A stretch of 64,000 nt of DNA. It comes from Clusia tigrina. Lineage: Eukaryota; Arthropoda; Insecta; Diptera; Clusiidae. The position numbers were made by a program, and so were the translations under genes. Of the stretch, positions 48,064 to 59,121 are shown in pieces. The notes beneath the pieces are model-generated. The model was not told the DNA's origin and did not search any database. It worked only from the letters and a program-made list of their open reading frames with translations. Position 1 is the first letter of the stretch; each line of letters starts with the position of its first letter. The stretch lies in the NCBI GenBank assembly GCA_920105625.2, contig OV050030.1, positions 114,868,814 to 114,932,813 on the forward strand, read 5' to 3'.

Positions 48064-49450
48064 TCCCGGAGGTGGCCATCATCGTCACGTTGGCTGCCTC
48101 CTCTTCTGACAGAGGAGAATCACCAACGTCGTCGATATTGGTTATCGGACGTCCGCAGAAACTGCCTACCGATTCTGAGGCCGAAGCGTAACTCTCCCCA
48201 TCATCGAAGGTGAGATCCGGTTCGGCCTGAACGGGGGGCTTGTATGCACCCTGGTTGTCGCTCCTATAGACCTTGAGCGAGATCGAACTAAAACCATAGT
48301 TGATCTCTCCCTTTTTGGCATTAATAGGAGCTAGAGAGTCCTCATTAAGAATAATGATTATCTCTCAAGAGTTACCCTTGGGCTCGCTTATTTTAGCAAC
48401 CTTCCAGTCATCCGTGGGGAGGTCGTAATTGCTGAGCCTCAGCAACTCCAGAATTTCTTCCGGCGAGGAGTGCTCTGCCGGTACCCAGGCCCTAGAACGC
48501 GGGCGGTTCGGGATCTGGTCTCTGGGAACAGCTGAGAGCTTGGCCCCCGGCCAGATTTCGCCAACCATTGAGATGGCCAACTTATAAAGCTCAGCCGAGC
48601 GCTCATCTGAGCACGCGATGAGCTTCACGTGCCCCTGATACCATCCCGCGTCCCGGCATACAGGTGATGGGCCAGGATTGGCCCTCAGGATCTCCCTGTA
48701 GATCCTGAAAAGGGCCTTCTCCACCATTTTCCAGTTCGCTGGGGAAATGGTACCGTCACTGTTTCCAGTGTCAACGATAGCCCAGATGAGGCCCTCTTTG
48801 GCTACCTCATTAAATGGCCGGGTAAGTCTCGGCCTGGAAGCCAGTCGTGGGCGCTTGGTTTGCCGCACGACTGATTGGGAGGGGTGCTCAGCCGACCGTT
48901 GCCGTTTCTGAGCACCTTCAGGGGGTGGCTGCGGACGAGCACCAACATTTTGGTGAGCCCATGCCAGCGCTCCCTTGTCTTTATCAGACATTGAAGCGGG
49001 GTCGGCAGACTCCAACCTTTGCAGAATCCTGAAGGCGGACCTCCGGGTTCTGTACGCCCGTGTAGACGCATTCACATACGTGCGAGCACCTGAAGGGAGA
49101 TTGGTGCTGGGGCCCGTGCTGGAGGAGGTCGGCTTATTTGCCGAAGCTCTCCCTGCACCAGTCCGAGGAGCGGACGGAGGGGCGACCCTAACACCCGGCC
49201 TAGCAGCCCTGGTGCTGGGGTGGTCCGAAGCGGGGTATTTGTGACCCTGTGAGGATGCGCTTGTGGCTGGGAGCGGGGCTGGCCTTTTGGCCGTAACACC
49301 CGACGACATCCTTGGTCTTGCGACAAATGTCCAAGACGAGGTTGTTGCTGCGCTTAAGGCTGTCTTTTGCCTAACTAAGCTCGCTGTTGGTTTTGGCTCC
49401 CCTTGTGGGTTGGCCGCTGGTTTTTTGTTGGATTTTGAAAAGGTGTCCAT
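48041..49450 (-). pseudogene. LOA copy 1 ORF1, one nonsense codon
   Basis: ATG at 49450 (MDTFSKSNKK). Proline/serine/arginine-rich N-terminal half (RPAPLPATSASSQ, TRAARPGVRVAPPSAPRT), a nuclear-localisation-like QKRQRSAEH/TKRPRL region, and then a folded domain (EGLIWAIVDTGNSDGTI, CRDAGWYQGHVKLIACSDER). A TGA at 48365-48367 interrupts the frame. The same frame goes on to 48041 (acidic: TFDDGESYASASESV, DSPLSEEEAANV), and copy 2 keeps this tail too. No CCHC knuckles are seen. The stop at 48041-48043 overlaps ORF2. Confidence 0.82.
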
Positions 49451-50072
<622 letters not shown>

Positions 50073-50079
50073 GAGTATA

Positions 50080-50301
50080 TCTATATAAAATCTGGAAATG
50101 CCATATTTTTTACACGGCCAGCTATACGTGGCGTGTTCACGAGTTGGAAAATAATCTTCTCTGTACATTTACGCACCAGAACAGAAAACTAAAAATGTTG
50201 TTTATCAAGCTGCGTTACATTGAAAAAAATTTAGAAAAAAAAAAAAATCGCAAATAAATGATTTTCAACACAATATAAATTCAACCTGCAGGGTCAGCTA
50301 G
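50080..50301 (+). mobile_element. Non-autonomous Helitron, 222 bp
   Basis: Starts TCTATATAAAATCTGG and ends GGGTCAGCTAG, with A before and T after, the insertion pattern of Helitrons (A^T, 5'-TC and CTAG-3'). An 8-nt palindrome CCTGCAGG lies about 5 bp before CTAG as a remnant of the terminal hairpin. It has no coding capacity. The 5' end resembles the longer Helitron at 51318. It is bounded by TA-rich sequence on both sides. Confidence 0.8.
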
Positions 50302-50335
50302 TATAAATATATATATATATACTCGTATATAAGTT

Positions 50336-50483
50336 TGTACGTTTCTACTTCAGGGGTTGTCACTATCATACTCCTCAAACAGTGGTTTATGTCCGTTATG
50401 GTTTCTTCAAAGTTAGCTCTTTGTTCAGCGAGAGCGCTGTTAACTGCTCCTTCTACCAAGGCTCTCAACTGTTCTGGATCCAT
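50336..50483 (-). pseudogene. gag: Errantivirus gag N-terminus, truncated
   Basis: Starts MDPEQLRALVEGAVNSALAE at 50483 and aligns with MKTLLEFAVNSALENQARVFE of the gag at 23422-24692 and with the following VTTPEVE/VSAPEVE block. Coding is lost at the TA-rich edge near 50336. The rest of gag, pol and env is not in this location. Confidence 0.8.
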
Positions 50484-50995
50484 TTTAATTTTATTAATAG
50501 GTTTTTCTATTCCTGACCACAAATTTGAAACGTCACTATTACTGCTGTTTACCTCTTTACTAGCTACGAGTAGTTTGTTAAAAAAAAACCATCAAGGTCT
50601 GATTCGTCGTTATTCATACGCGATAGCTTATTTCTCTTTTTTTTTTTTTAAATATGATTCTATTTCCGAAACCCTTGCAAAGTTTCAATATAACATTTGC
50701 AGTTTATTTGTACCACAATTTCAATTCGTTTTAATTTTTTTATCATGTGCTCTACTTATATTTTATTAATTTTGTTCTATTGCTTCGACTTAGATTTCAT
50801 CTGCGGTGTTGCTGTTGTTGTTGGCTCCTGCTATGTTGCTTCCTCTTTCGTTTTCGTCAGTTGATTTAGTTGCAAATTCGTTGGTCTTGGAAAAATGCAC
50901 AGTTAGCGCCGATTAACAGTTATAGGTGGTGTACAAATTAATATATGTTTATTAAAAAGTTTTTTGATTGTAGGTTCGCCGGTGACGTTAGTTAC

Positions 50996-51015
50996 CGAAT
51001 TATAGTTGGGCGCCA
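50996..51015 (-). promoter_or_regulatory. Primer-binding site, Lys-tRNA type (second errantivirus)
   Basis: TGGCGCCCAACTATAATTCG directly after the LTR end on the minus strand, like the gypsy PBS. Confidence 0.78.
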
Positions 51016-51305
51016 GTTTTCTTTTCAGATTTTTGTTTTTTTAACAATATATAAATTATAAATTAATACTTCTTTGTAAATATTTTATATGTTTTACTCT
51101 GAGCTGTGGTTCGATCAGTTGCGATGTCATTACCAGACTGAAAGGTCAAAATGCACACTTCGCCCACGGCTCAAGCAAGCAGAGCTCGTAAGCCGTCGAT
51201 CCCGCGCCTCGTGTGCCCCGCTCTTCCATCCGACAGCAGCCGAGCGCATTGCTTCAGTCAAGCGGCGATTGACATCGTCGCTCTCACCAAGCGATCGTGT
51301 TAACT
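51016..51305 (-). repeat. Errantivirus 5' LTR, second family (~290 bp)
   Basis: Starts AGTTAACACGATCGCTTGG at 51305 and ends ...AAAACT at the primer-binding site. The middle part is GC-rich with several CG dinucleotides. The outer flank is TATACGAGTATA. Confidence 0.78.
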
Positions 51306-51329
51306 TATACGAGTATATCTATATATATA

Positions 51330-52116
51330 AAAATGAATGTTTGTTTGTTAGTGAAGCTAAGGCTCGAGAACGGCTGGACCAATCTTGATGGAATTTTCAG
51401 AGGTTGTTCGCTGTGGATCTGGGAAGGTTTAGAAATAAAAAAACCTTATACTTTTCCTGAAGAAAAGTCGGAAAATTTAAAAATTCCAAAAAGGACTTTT
51501 ACCCTTACAAAATTTTTTTTCTTTCAAATTTTTTTTTCCAATTGTTTCTTGCAATCTATCGATCTCAAAACATTCGGAAAAGTCGGAAAATCGGAAATTA
51601 GAAAAACCTAATCTCACTTTTTGTTCTAATTTTTTTGTATATCCGTGGTGTTGCAGATGGAGCTGTAGACTCTTATTTATTTTGACAGCTGCGTATTTTG
51701 TGTGTTCTTTCTGATTTGTTTATTCGAACAGTGTCAATTGACTTTGTGACATTTTTCCAATTTTTAATTGATTTCTCGAGTTAAATTCATTACATTAAAT
51801 TGTTAAAATGTTTACATTCACGAAATATTTGATTTTAAATCTGTGGATCATCAGTTTTTGAGTGAAATTATTGACATTTCAAACAAAAAAAGTGAGTTCA
51901 TTATTTTCGTTTGTTGGTGAATACCTAACCTCATTTCCATTGGAATTTATTTGTGTTATTTCTTCAGCTGATTTGTAAATTATTTGAATCGTTCAATTTC
52001 GGTCGTTTGCTTTCTTTATTTCGGCTATTCAACAGGTAAATTATTGAAAATTATTCCGTGAAAGCTTTATGTGTGTTTCATACAAAGTGATCAATTACAG
52101 ATTGAAATTTGTTACG
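51330..52116 (+). other. Helitron 5' untranslated region
   Basis: Begins with the recurrent Helitron-end passage AATGTTTGTTTG/AAGGCTCGAGAACGGCTGGACC. The rest is AT-rich with no clear coding sense. A promoter is likely here but no specific box is convincing. Confidence 0.55.
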
Positions 52117-54995
52117 ATGCCACAAAGAGGTCGCGCTAATATCGGTCGGCGTTCCCGACGTACAACGGACCAACGTAATTATACAGCACGTCGCACGGAA
52201 GAGGAAAATGCTAATGCAATGGAATCTGCTCGAATCGGTATGATTGAACATCGTGCGCGACAATCACAAGAGGCTCACGAAGCTTACAGTGAGCAACAAC
52301 GATTGAGAGGAAGACAAGTTCGTGCTCAGGAAATTCATGAAGCAAGAGAACAACGTTTGGCTGCTCACCGACGACGCCAGCAACAACAACGATTGCCTAA
52401 TTTGAATATCGAACGTGCAGCCTTTCGATATGAGCCAGATATTGAATACGGTGCGCACGCATCAGTTCGATTTGCTTCGATGTCTGTCATTTGCCCGCAT
52501 TGCGATGCACTGAAATTTCCAAAAGAACCGGCCGGATTGTGTTGCGCTAGCGAAAAAGTGAAATTATCAGAGTTACTTCCTCCACCAGAGCCATTGCGAC
52601 GTTGCTTTACGGTGAATCACCAAATTCGAATCATTTTTTACCAAATTCCAAGATGTATAACGATTGTTTTCAAATGACATCGTTTGGTGGGGAAATTGTG
52701 AATGAACATAATTAAAATCCCACATTCAAGGTTAGTTCACCAATAATCTAACACTTATTATCTCGCCAATAAAATACAGAAATTAACATATTTGTCTGCA
52801 ACTATACAGATTCACGGGCAAATTTATCATCTTGCTGGATCGCTGTTGCCTTAGAGATTCAAATGAAGAAGTGAATCGACGTTGTGCAATTTTCAATGCG
52901 ACTAAGAGAGAAATTGTGCAGCAATTGCAAAAAATGTTGAATGAACACAACGAACTATTTCGATTATTCAAAACTTCGTTAGAAAGGATGCCATCTGATG
53001 ATCACAGAATCGTCATAAAAACGGACAAACGACCAGCACCGACGGCCGATGAAATATCAATTGTTGTTGTTGGCGATAATTTAGAATCCCGTGATATTGT
53101 TACTAAACGTCGAGCTGGAGATGCATTAGAGCGAATCAATGAAACTCATCGATCGTATGACTCACTACAATATCCGCTTATGTTCTGCCGTGGTGAAGAT
53201 GGATATCACTTGATATCAACATGATCAATCCTGCCAATGGTTAGTAAAAGAAAAACAAACACTCTTGATTGTAAGTTCATTTTTTGTTAACTTTTAGGTT
53301 TCGATAAAAATAAGAAGGTCAGTGCAATGAACTTTTATGCGTATCGATTGATGATTCGCGAAGGAATTGACAATCATCTCTTGAGATATCGCCGATTATT
53401 TCAACAGTATGCAGTTGATGTGTACGTGACGATGGAGACAGAAAGACTCAATTTTATTCGTTTCAATCAGACCAAGCTTCGATCTGAAGAGCCGGATTTG
53501 TTTTTTCCATTCACTTGCAATCCAAAATGCCCACAGATAACGGAATTATTGAATCGCGGTCAATCAGCAAGCGATCATCACGATGTCACAGCACGAGTTT
53601 TCAAACAACAGCTACGATATTTGATGGACTTTATCGTGAAGCAACGTATATATGGTGCTATTAGATGCTGGATGTACTCTGTTGAGTGGCAAAAAAGAGG
53701 TTTGCGGCACGCACACATTCTTCTTTGGATGGTGGACAAGATTACACCAGATCAAATTGATGACATCATTTCTGCGGAAATTCTGATCCAGAGATAGATC
53801 CAGAATTATACGAAGTGGTGACAACCAATATGGTTCGTGGACCTTGCGGACACTACAATCCCACTTCGGTTTGTATGTCTGACAATAAATGCACAAAACA
53901 CTATCCACGTGTTTTTCTTTCGGAAACGCAAACTGGAAATGATGGATATCCACTCTATCGGCGTCGCTCATCAGACAGCAATGGCAGAACATTCAGCATT
54001 CAATTTAGAGGAGTGAATATCGAAGTTGACAACACATGGATCGTACCATATTCGCCAATATTGTCTAAGACATTCAAAACTCATATCAATGTTGAGTATT
54101 GCAGTTCTGTGAAATCGATCAAATACGTTTGCAAGTACGTCACCAAAGGAAGCGACATGGCGGTTATTGGCCTTGAACGAGATGAGATCAGCAAGTATCA
54201 AATGGGTCAAAGCGCTTTGGAGAATATTTTCTTTTGTAATTTATGAGCGTTTTCCGACTGTTGTGCATCTCGCAGTTCCTTTGGAGCATGGCCAAAGAGT
54301 GTATTTCAACCCAGAGAATGCAGTACAGCGAGCGGAAACACCACCAGCAACAACATTGACGAGTTTTTTCTCAACTTGCGCCAGTGATCCGTTTGCGAGA
54401 ACATTGCTTTATTCGGAAATGCCTCGATATTATACATGGAATGCATCGTCGAAGAAATGGTTACGCAGAAAGCAAGGCCAACCAGTAGATGGACATCCAG
54501 GTGTGTTCTCAACTAATGCATTAGGACGAATTTACACAATCCACCCGAAAAACGACGATTGCTTCTACCTTCGGTTGCTATTGATTAATGTACGCGGTTC
54601 AACTTCATTTGAGTCATTGCGTACTGTGAATGGTATGGTGTGTGCAACTTTTCGAGAAGCATGCCAGCAATTACAATTGCTGGAACATTATAATCACTGG
54701 AATCAAACGATGGACGATGCGATAGCTACTTTGCTGATGATCATTTCGACATGTCAGCCTTCAAATCCGCGTCAATGGGATATGGGTACAAAATATGTAC
54801 AAAAATTAGACATTTTACATCGTATTTGAGTGGCAACATGGAATTCAGAATTACAAATGAACGATGACATCTACAATGAAGTATTGGTGTTGATTGAAGA
54901 TTTGTGTTTGCTTATGAGTGGCAAACTATTGACTGAAATTCATATGCAAGCGCCAAATCGTCAAATCAGAGGTGTACTGAATCGTGAATTGTAAC
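52117..54995 (+). pseudogene. Helitron Rep protein with introns, N-terminal and HUH domains; degenerate
   Basis: Replication initiator for rolling-circle transposition. Starts MPQRGRANIGRR and has an Arg/Gln-rich coiled region and a zinc motif (CPHCDALKFPKEPAGLCC). Likely introns are 52731-52809 (PTFK|IHGQIYH restored) and 53240-53297 (NPANG|FDKNKK restored), both GT...AG. The HUH domain follows: FFPFTCNPKCPQI, GLRHAHILLWM with the two metal-binding histidines near 53705, and the tyrosine motif YVCKYVTKGSD near 54127. Frameshifts occur near 52850, 53210, 53778 and 54220. The central region reaches GKLLTEIHMQAPNRQ, LNREL, a stop, then LEQKV, right before the expected Walker A of the helicase, which is absent. 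Confidence 0.85.
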
Positions 54996-55036
54996 GTGAG
55001 CGTGCATACGACAGAATAACTTTGGAACAAAAAGTG

Positions 55037-57670
55037 CGTGGTTTAGATTATGTGCAGAGCACGTATAGTCAACGTCCGTCTGTACGGGCGTGTCCTGCAT
55101 TAGAAGATTCGCGTGGCCCAGGTTCAACCTAGTCCAGCGAGATTTAGCATTGAGTCTAGTTGCCGAGCATTTTGCTTGTTGCCTGACCAGAAGCTTAGTG
55201 GGCAACCAATGTAGGATTGCAAATAGAGCTTTTGTAGAGGTGGTACGCAGAGCCCCTGTTATCAGAATCGCTGCAGTTCTTCTGACCTTGTCAAGAGGTT
55301 TCAGGTTCACCGCCCTGTCAGTTGCGGGCCACCAGAAGACAGCGCCATAGAGAAAGTATGCCTCAACTACCGCTGCAAAGAGCCAGGATTGGGATCTCTT
55401 GCAATAGTATAGAGCACACGCGGCTTTCCGTACTCTCTCCGCTAAATTTGCTTTCCAGTAGAGCTTAGGGTCCAGGACTAGACCTAGATACTTGACGCTA
55501 TTGCTTAGGCTAAGCGAAGTCCCATTGAGTTTGGGTAGGACAAAACTTGGTATTTTATGCTTCCTAGTATAGTCTCAGTTTTCGAAGGGTTGACGTCAAG
55601 ACCAACTTCATGACACCATTGGTGCAGATTGCTAAGAGAGTAGCTTAGCTTTTTTGAGAGTGTTGAAAGATATTTGCCAGAAACAGAGATAGAAATTTCA
55701 TCCGCATAATCTATAGTGATACAGCCGGTCTGATCTAATCTCATTAGTAGTGTGTTCTCCGTCAGATTCCAGATGAGGGGTGAGAGCACACCGCCTTGTG
55801 GAGTACCTCTCTTGACAGTCCTTTTAGCATGAACGTTTCCTATTGAGGAGCTAATGACGCGTGTTCTCAATAGCTGTTCCATGAACCTAACCAGGCTGGG
55901 GTCCAGGTTTAGGTTTACTAAGGATTTAGTTATGGCAAAGGGACAAATATTGTTGAATGCCCCTTCTATGTCGAGAAATACTGCAAGAGTGTATTCTTTG
56001 TTGGCAAGATATTTCTGTACTTGCTCAAAGAGCACGTGAAGCGCTGTTTCCACAGACTTGATTTTAGTATAGGCATGTTGTGATTTGGATTGGCACGTGG
56101 AATTAATAGAACTCCTGATTTTTATATCAAGGGCCCTCTCCAGTGTTTTCAAAAGAAAGGAGGACAAACTAATTGGTCTATAGTCCTTAGGCTTGGTGTG
56201 GGTCACCTTTCCCGCATTAGGGATGAATACTACTCGAATTGATGAAAACAACTCTCCAGCTTTTGCGAATGTACTACCATCTTAGGCATGCATTAGCCAA
56301 GGCGCAGCCTCACTTGCAAAGTGCTGAATATCCGCGGGAATGATACCGACAGGCCCGGGTGATTTAAAAGGCTTAAAGGTGTTGATGGCCCACTGAATAT
56401 GCGTATGGGTCATTTGGAACTGGGTTGAGTGACTTAAAGAATGTTTGGTGTCAATAGACCTGCAATCAATAAAGATTTCATTCTCCGGATAGTGTGTTTC
56501 TATTAGGGCGTCTAGAGTCTCGGTTTCAGAGTCAGTCCCATTACCGTCCGATCTCTGAATACATTCAAGATCCCTAGGGGAGGTATTGAGAATCCTTCGG
56601 AGTCTCCTTGTCTCGGACGAGTTTTCTATGCTGCCACAGAAGTCTCGCCAAGACACTCGTTTGAATCTCCTAACCATATATTTGAGTTCCCTTTGTTTTT
56701 CTTTGAAAGAGAGCCAGTCATTTGTAACTTTGGCTCTGTTAAAGAGGTTGCACCATTCTTTTAGTAGCTCAGCAATTTCCGAATTCCACCAAGGAGTTTG
56801 GGTTTGCGTCTAATCTTCGGGGAGTTGCAGGCTGATTTGGCAGCAGAGTTAAATAGTGCTGTAATGGTTTCAACCGCTGGATCTATATCGAGGTGATTGT
56901 TGATAATGGGAGGAGTCGATTGCAGGCTCGACCCCACAATGGCGTGGAATTTTGTCCAGTGAGTTCTTTTTCTGTTAGTGTGCGTTTTCCGCTCTGCCGT
57001 ATCTAAGGTATCAGATATCGCAATCCTAAAGCAAATAAAACAATGGTCCGATAAGGAGCATTCCTGCGAAACGCGCCAACTCGAAATAAGATGAGACGAG
57101 TGATTATTGCCAAGGGTGAGATCGAGAACCTCCCTTCCATTGGAGGTAATGAAAGTTGGCTCTCTCCCCCTGCTAGCAATGACTAGGTCGTTAGCAAGAA
57201 TGAAATCAAAGAGTGACTCACCCCGCTCGTTGGTGTCCGTGCTGGCCCACACCTCGTGATGGGCATTGGCATCGGCCCCGATGAAGACCGGGACCCGCTT
57301 CCTGTTCGCCTCCATGACCAGCAGCTTTAAAGAGTCCGAAGGCGGCAATTGTCCGTGGTCGTGTGCCATATAGTTGCTGACGATCCATGTAGCCATGGTG
57401 TTGGTTGAAATGACCATGGCTGCATTGTCCTTGTCGCTGAACCTGTGAAGAAGAAGAGAGTTAATATTGTTTTTAACAAGAATACATGCTCTGGGTTTCC
57501 CTTGATCCTGCACGAGTACTGTGAGTTATCCGCTAATGTTGAATTAGAGAACTTGATCATTTATGACTCACGGCTCCTGGACCAGTATGAGTTCGTCTCC
57601 TTTTAATTCAGGTGGAGGATCAGGGCTGCCGAGGCAGCTATTGAATGGTGAAGGCTAATCTGTTATACCC
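55037..57670 (-). pseudogene. LOA copy 2 ORF2: endonuclease-RT (YADE), truncated
   Basis: The endonuclease is open in 57513-56761 ([20 protein letters not shown]), then [11 protein letters not shown] and RT in 56251-55505 ([37 protein letters not shown]). The catalytic motif reads YADE (codon 55697-55699 GAA), so the second aspartate is replaced. Frameshifts lie near 57530, 56760, 56280 and 55560. The protein ends at NLNH near 55040; RNase H is absent. Confidence 0.87.
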
Positions 57671-57976
57671 TCACCATTCACAGAAGTGGCCATCATTGTC
57701 ACGTTGGCGTCCTCCTCCTCAGACAGAGGAGAGTCCCCAATGTCGTCAGTATTCATTACCGGACGTCCGCAAAAACTGCCTACCGATTCTGAGGCCGAAG
57801 AGTAACTCTCCCCATCATCGAAGGTGAGATCGGGTTCGGCCTGTGTGAGGGGCTTGTTTGCTCCCTGATTGTCGCTCCTTGAGTGAGATCGAACTAAAGC
57901 CATAGTTGATCTCTCCCTTTTTGGCATTGATTTGGTTGGCCGCGGGTTTTTTGTGGGAGATTAAAAATGTGTCCAT
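57655..57976 (-). pseudogene. LOA copy 2 ORF1, internally deleted
   Basis: ATG at 57976 (MDTF). After about 19 codons (KKPAANQ) the sequence joins directly to the late ORF1 segment (INAKKGEINYGFSSISLK), so about 1.05 kb is missing but the frame is kept across the joint. A further 8-base deletion shifts the frame, and the acidic tail (TFDDGESYSSASESV, DSPLSEEEDANV) continues to 57655. Confidence 0.82.
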
Positions 57977-58690
<714 letters not shown>

Positions 58691-59121
58691 TTTTATCGAG
58701 GGGGAAAGCTTTAAGCCAATTAGTCAGTGTGGGACATCAACCCACTAAAATCTCCTCACTCTCGTGGCGGACAACCCTCCCGGGACCACCAATGTGATTA
58801 TGGCTGCAAAGTGTCATGAGGATTATTGCTCGATCGTCTGTACTTGTCAGTCTCAATCAAGTCCGCTGCTGGGGTGTAAAAGCGTAAGTTTCACAGGATG
58901 GGAATATTCGATTATAGTTCTAGGAACATTAGCCTCTATCTTATCTTTTTTTTCCATAATTGGAACGGAGGTGGAAATCTTCAAAAGACACTGGTAACAT
59001 TACGGCACCAGTAGTGTGGGATTCTTACCCACTAAAACCACCTCCATCGCAGCCTCCCCCCGCAGGACCGCCGCAAGGTAATACTTCTCCGGTGGGGGTA
59101 GTATGGTCAGCGGACCCCTCC
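58691..59121 (-). other. R1-like 3' UTR with two matching hairpins
   Basis: Two short hairpins with GTGGG/CCCAC stems and 7-nt loops lie at 58729-58745 and 59016-59032 (plus-strand coordinates). Both have TTTTAGTGGG on one side and CCCACACT on the other when read on the element strand. The surrounding sequence is only weakly similar. A duplicated 3' UTR module recognised by the element's RT is a reasonable inference. Confidence 0.65.

Larger units (their letters stand above)
50336..51305 (-). mobile_element. Errantivirus fragment of a second family: 5' LTR, PBS, leader, gag start
   Basis: The minus strand starts with an LTR (51016-51305; AGTTAACACGATCGC...). Then come the primer-binding site TGGCGCCCAACTATAATTCG (50996-51015), a leader of about 500 bp and the first about 50 codons of gag (from 50483). 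It breaks off at 50336, next to a TA run. LTR start and PBS match the pattern of the element at 18717-25296, but the sequences differ, so it is another family. Confidence 0.82.
51318..55036 (+). mobile_element. Helitron, 5' part with Rep domain; helicase and 3' end missing
   Basis: Starts TCTATATATATAAAAATG, preceded by A, and shares its first bases with the small Helitron at 50080. A 5' region of about 800 bp precedes the Rep coding sequence (52117-54995). The sequence ends at 55036, joined to LOA copy 2 in reverse orientation, just where the helicase domain would begin. No terminal hairpin and CTRR end follows. Confidence 0.82.
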
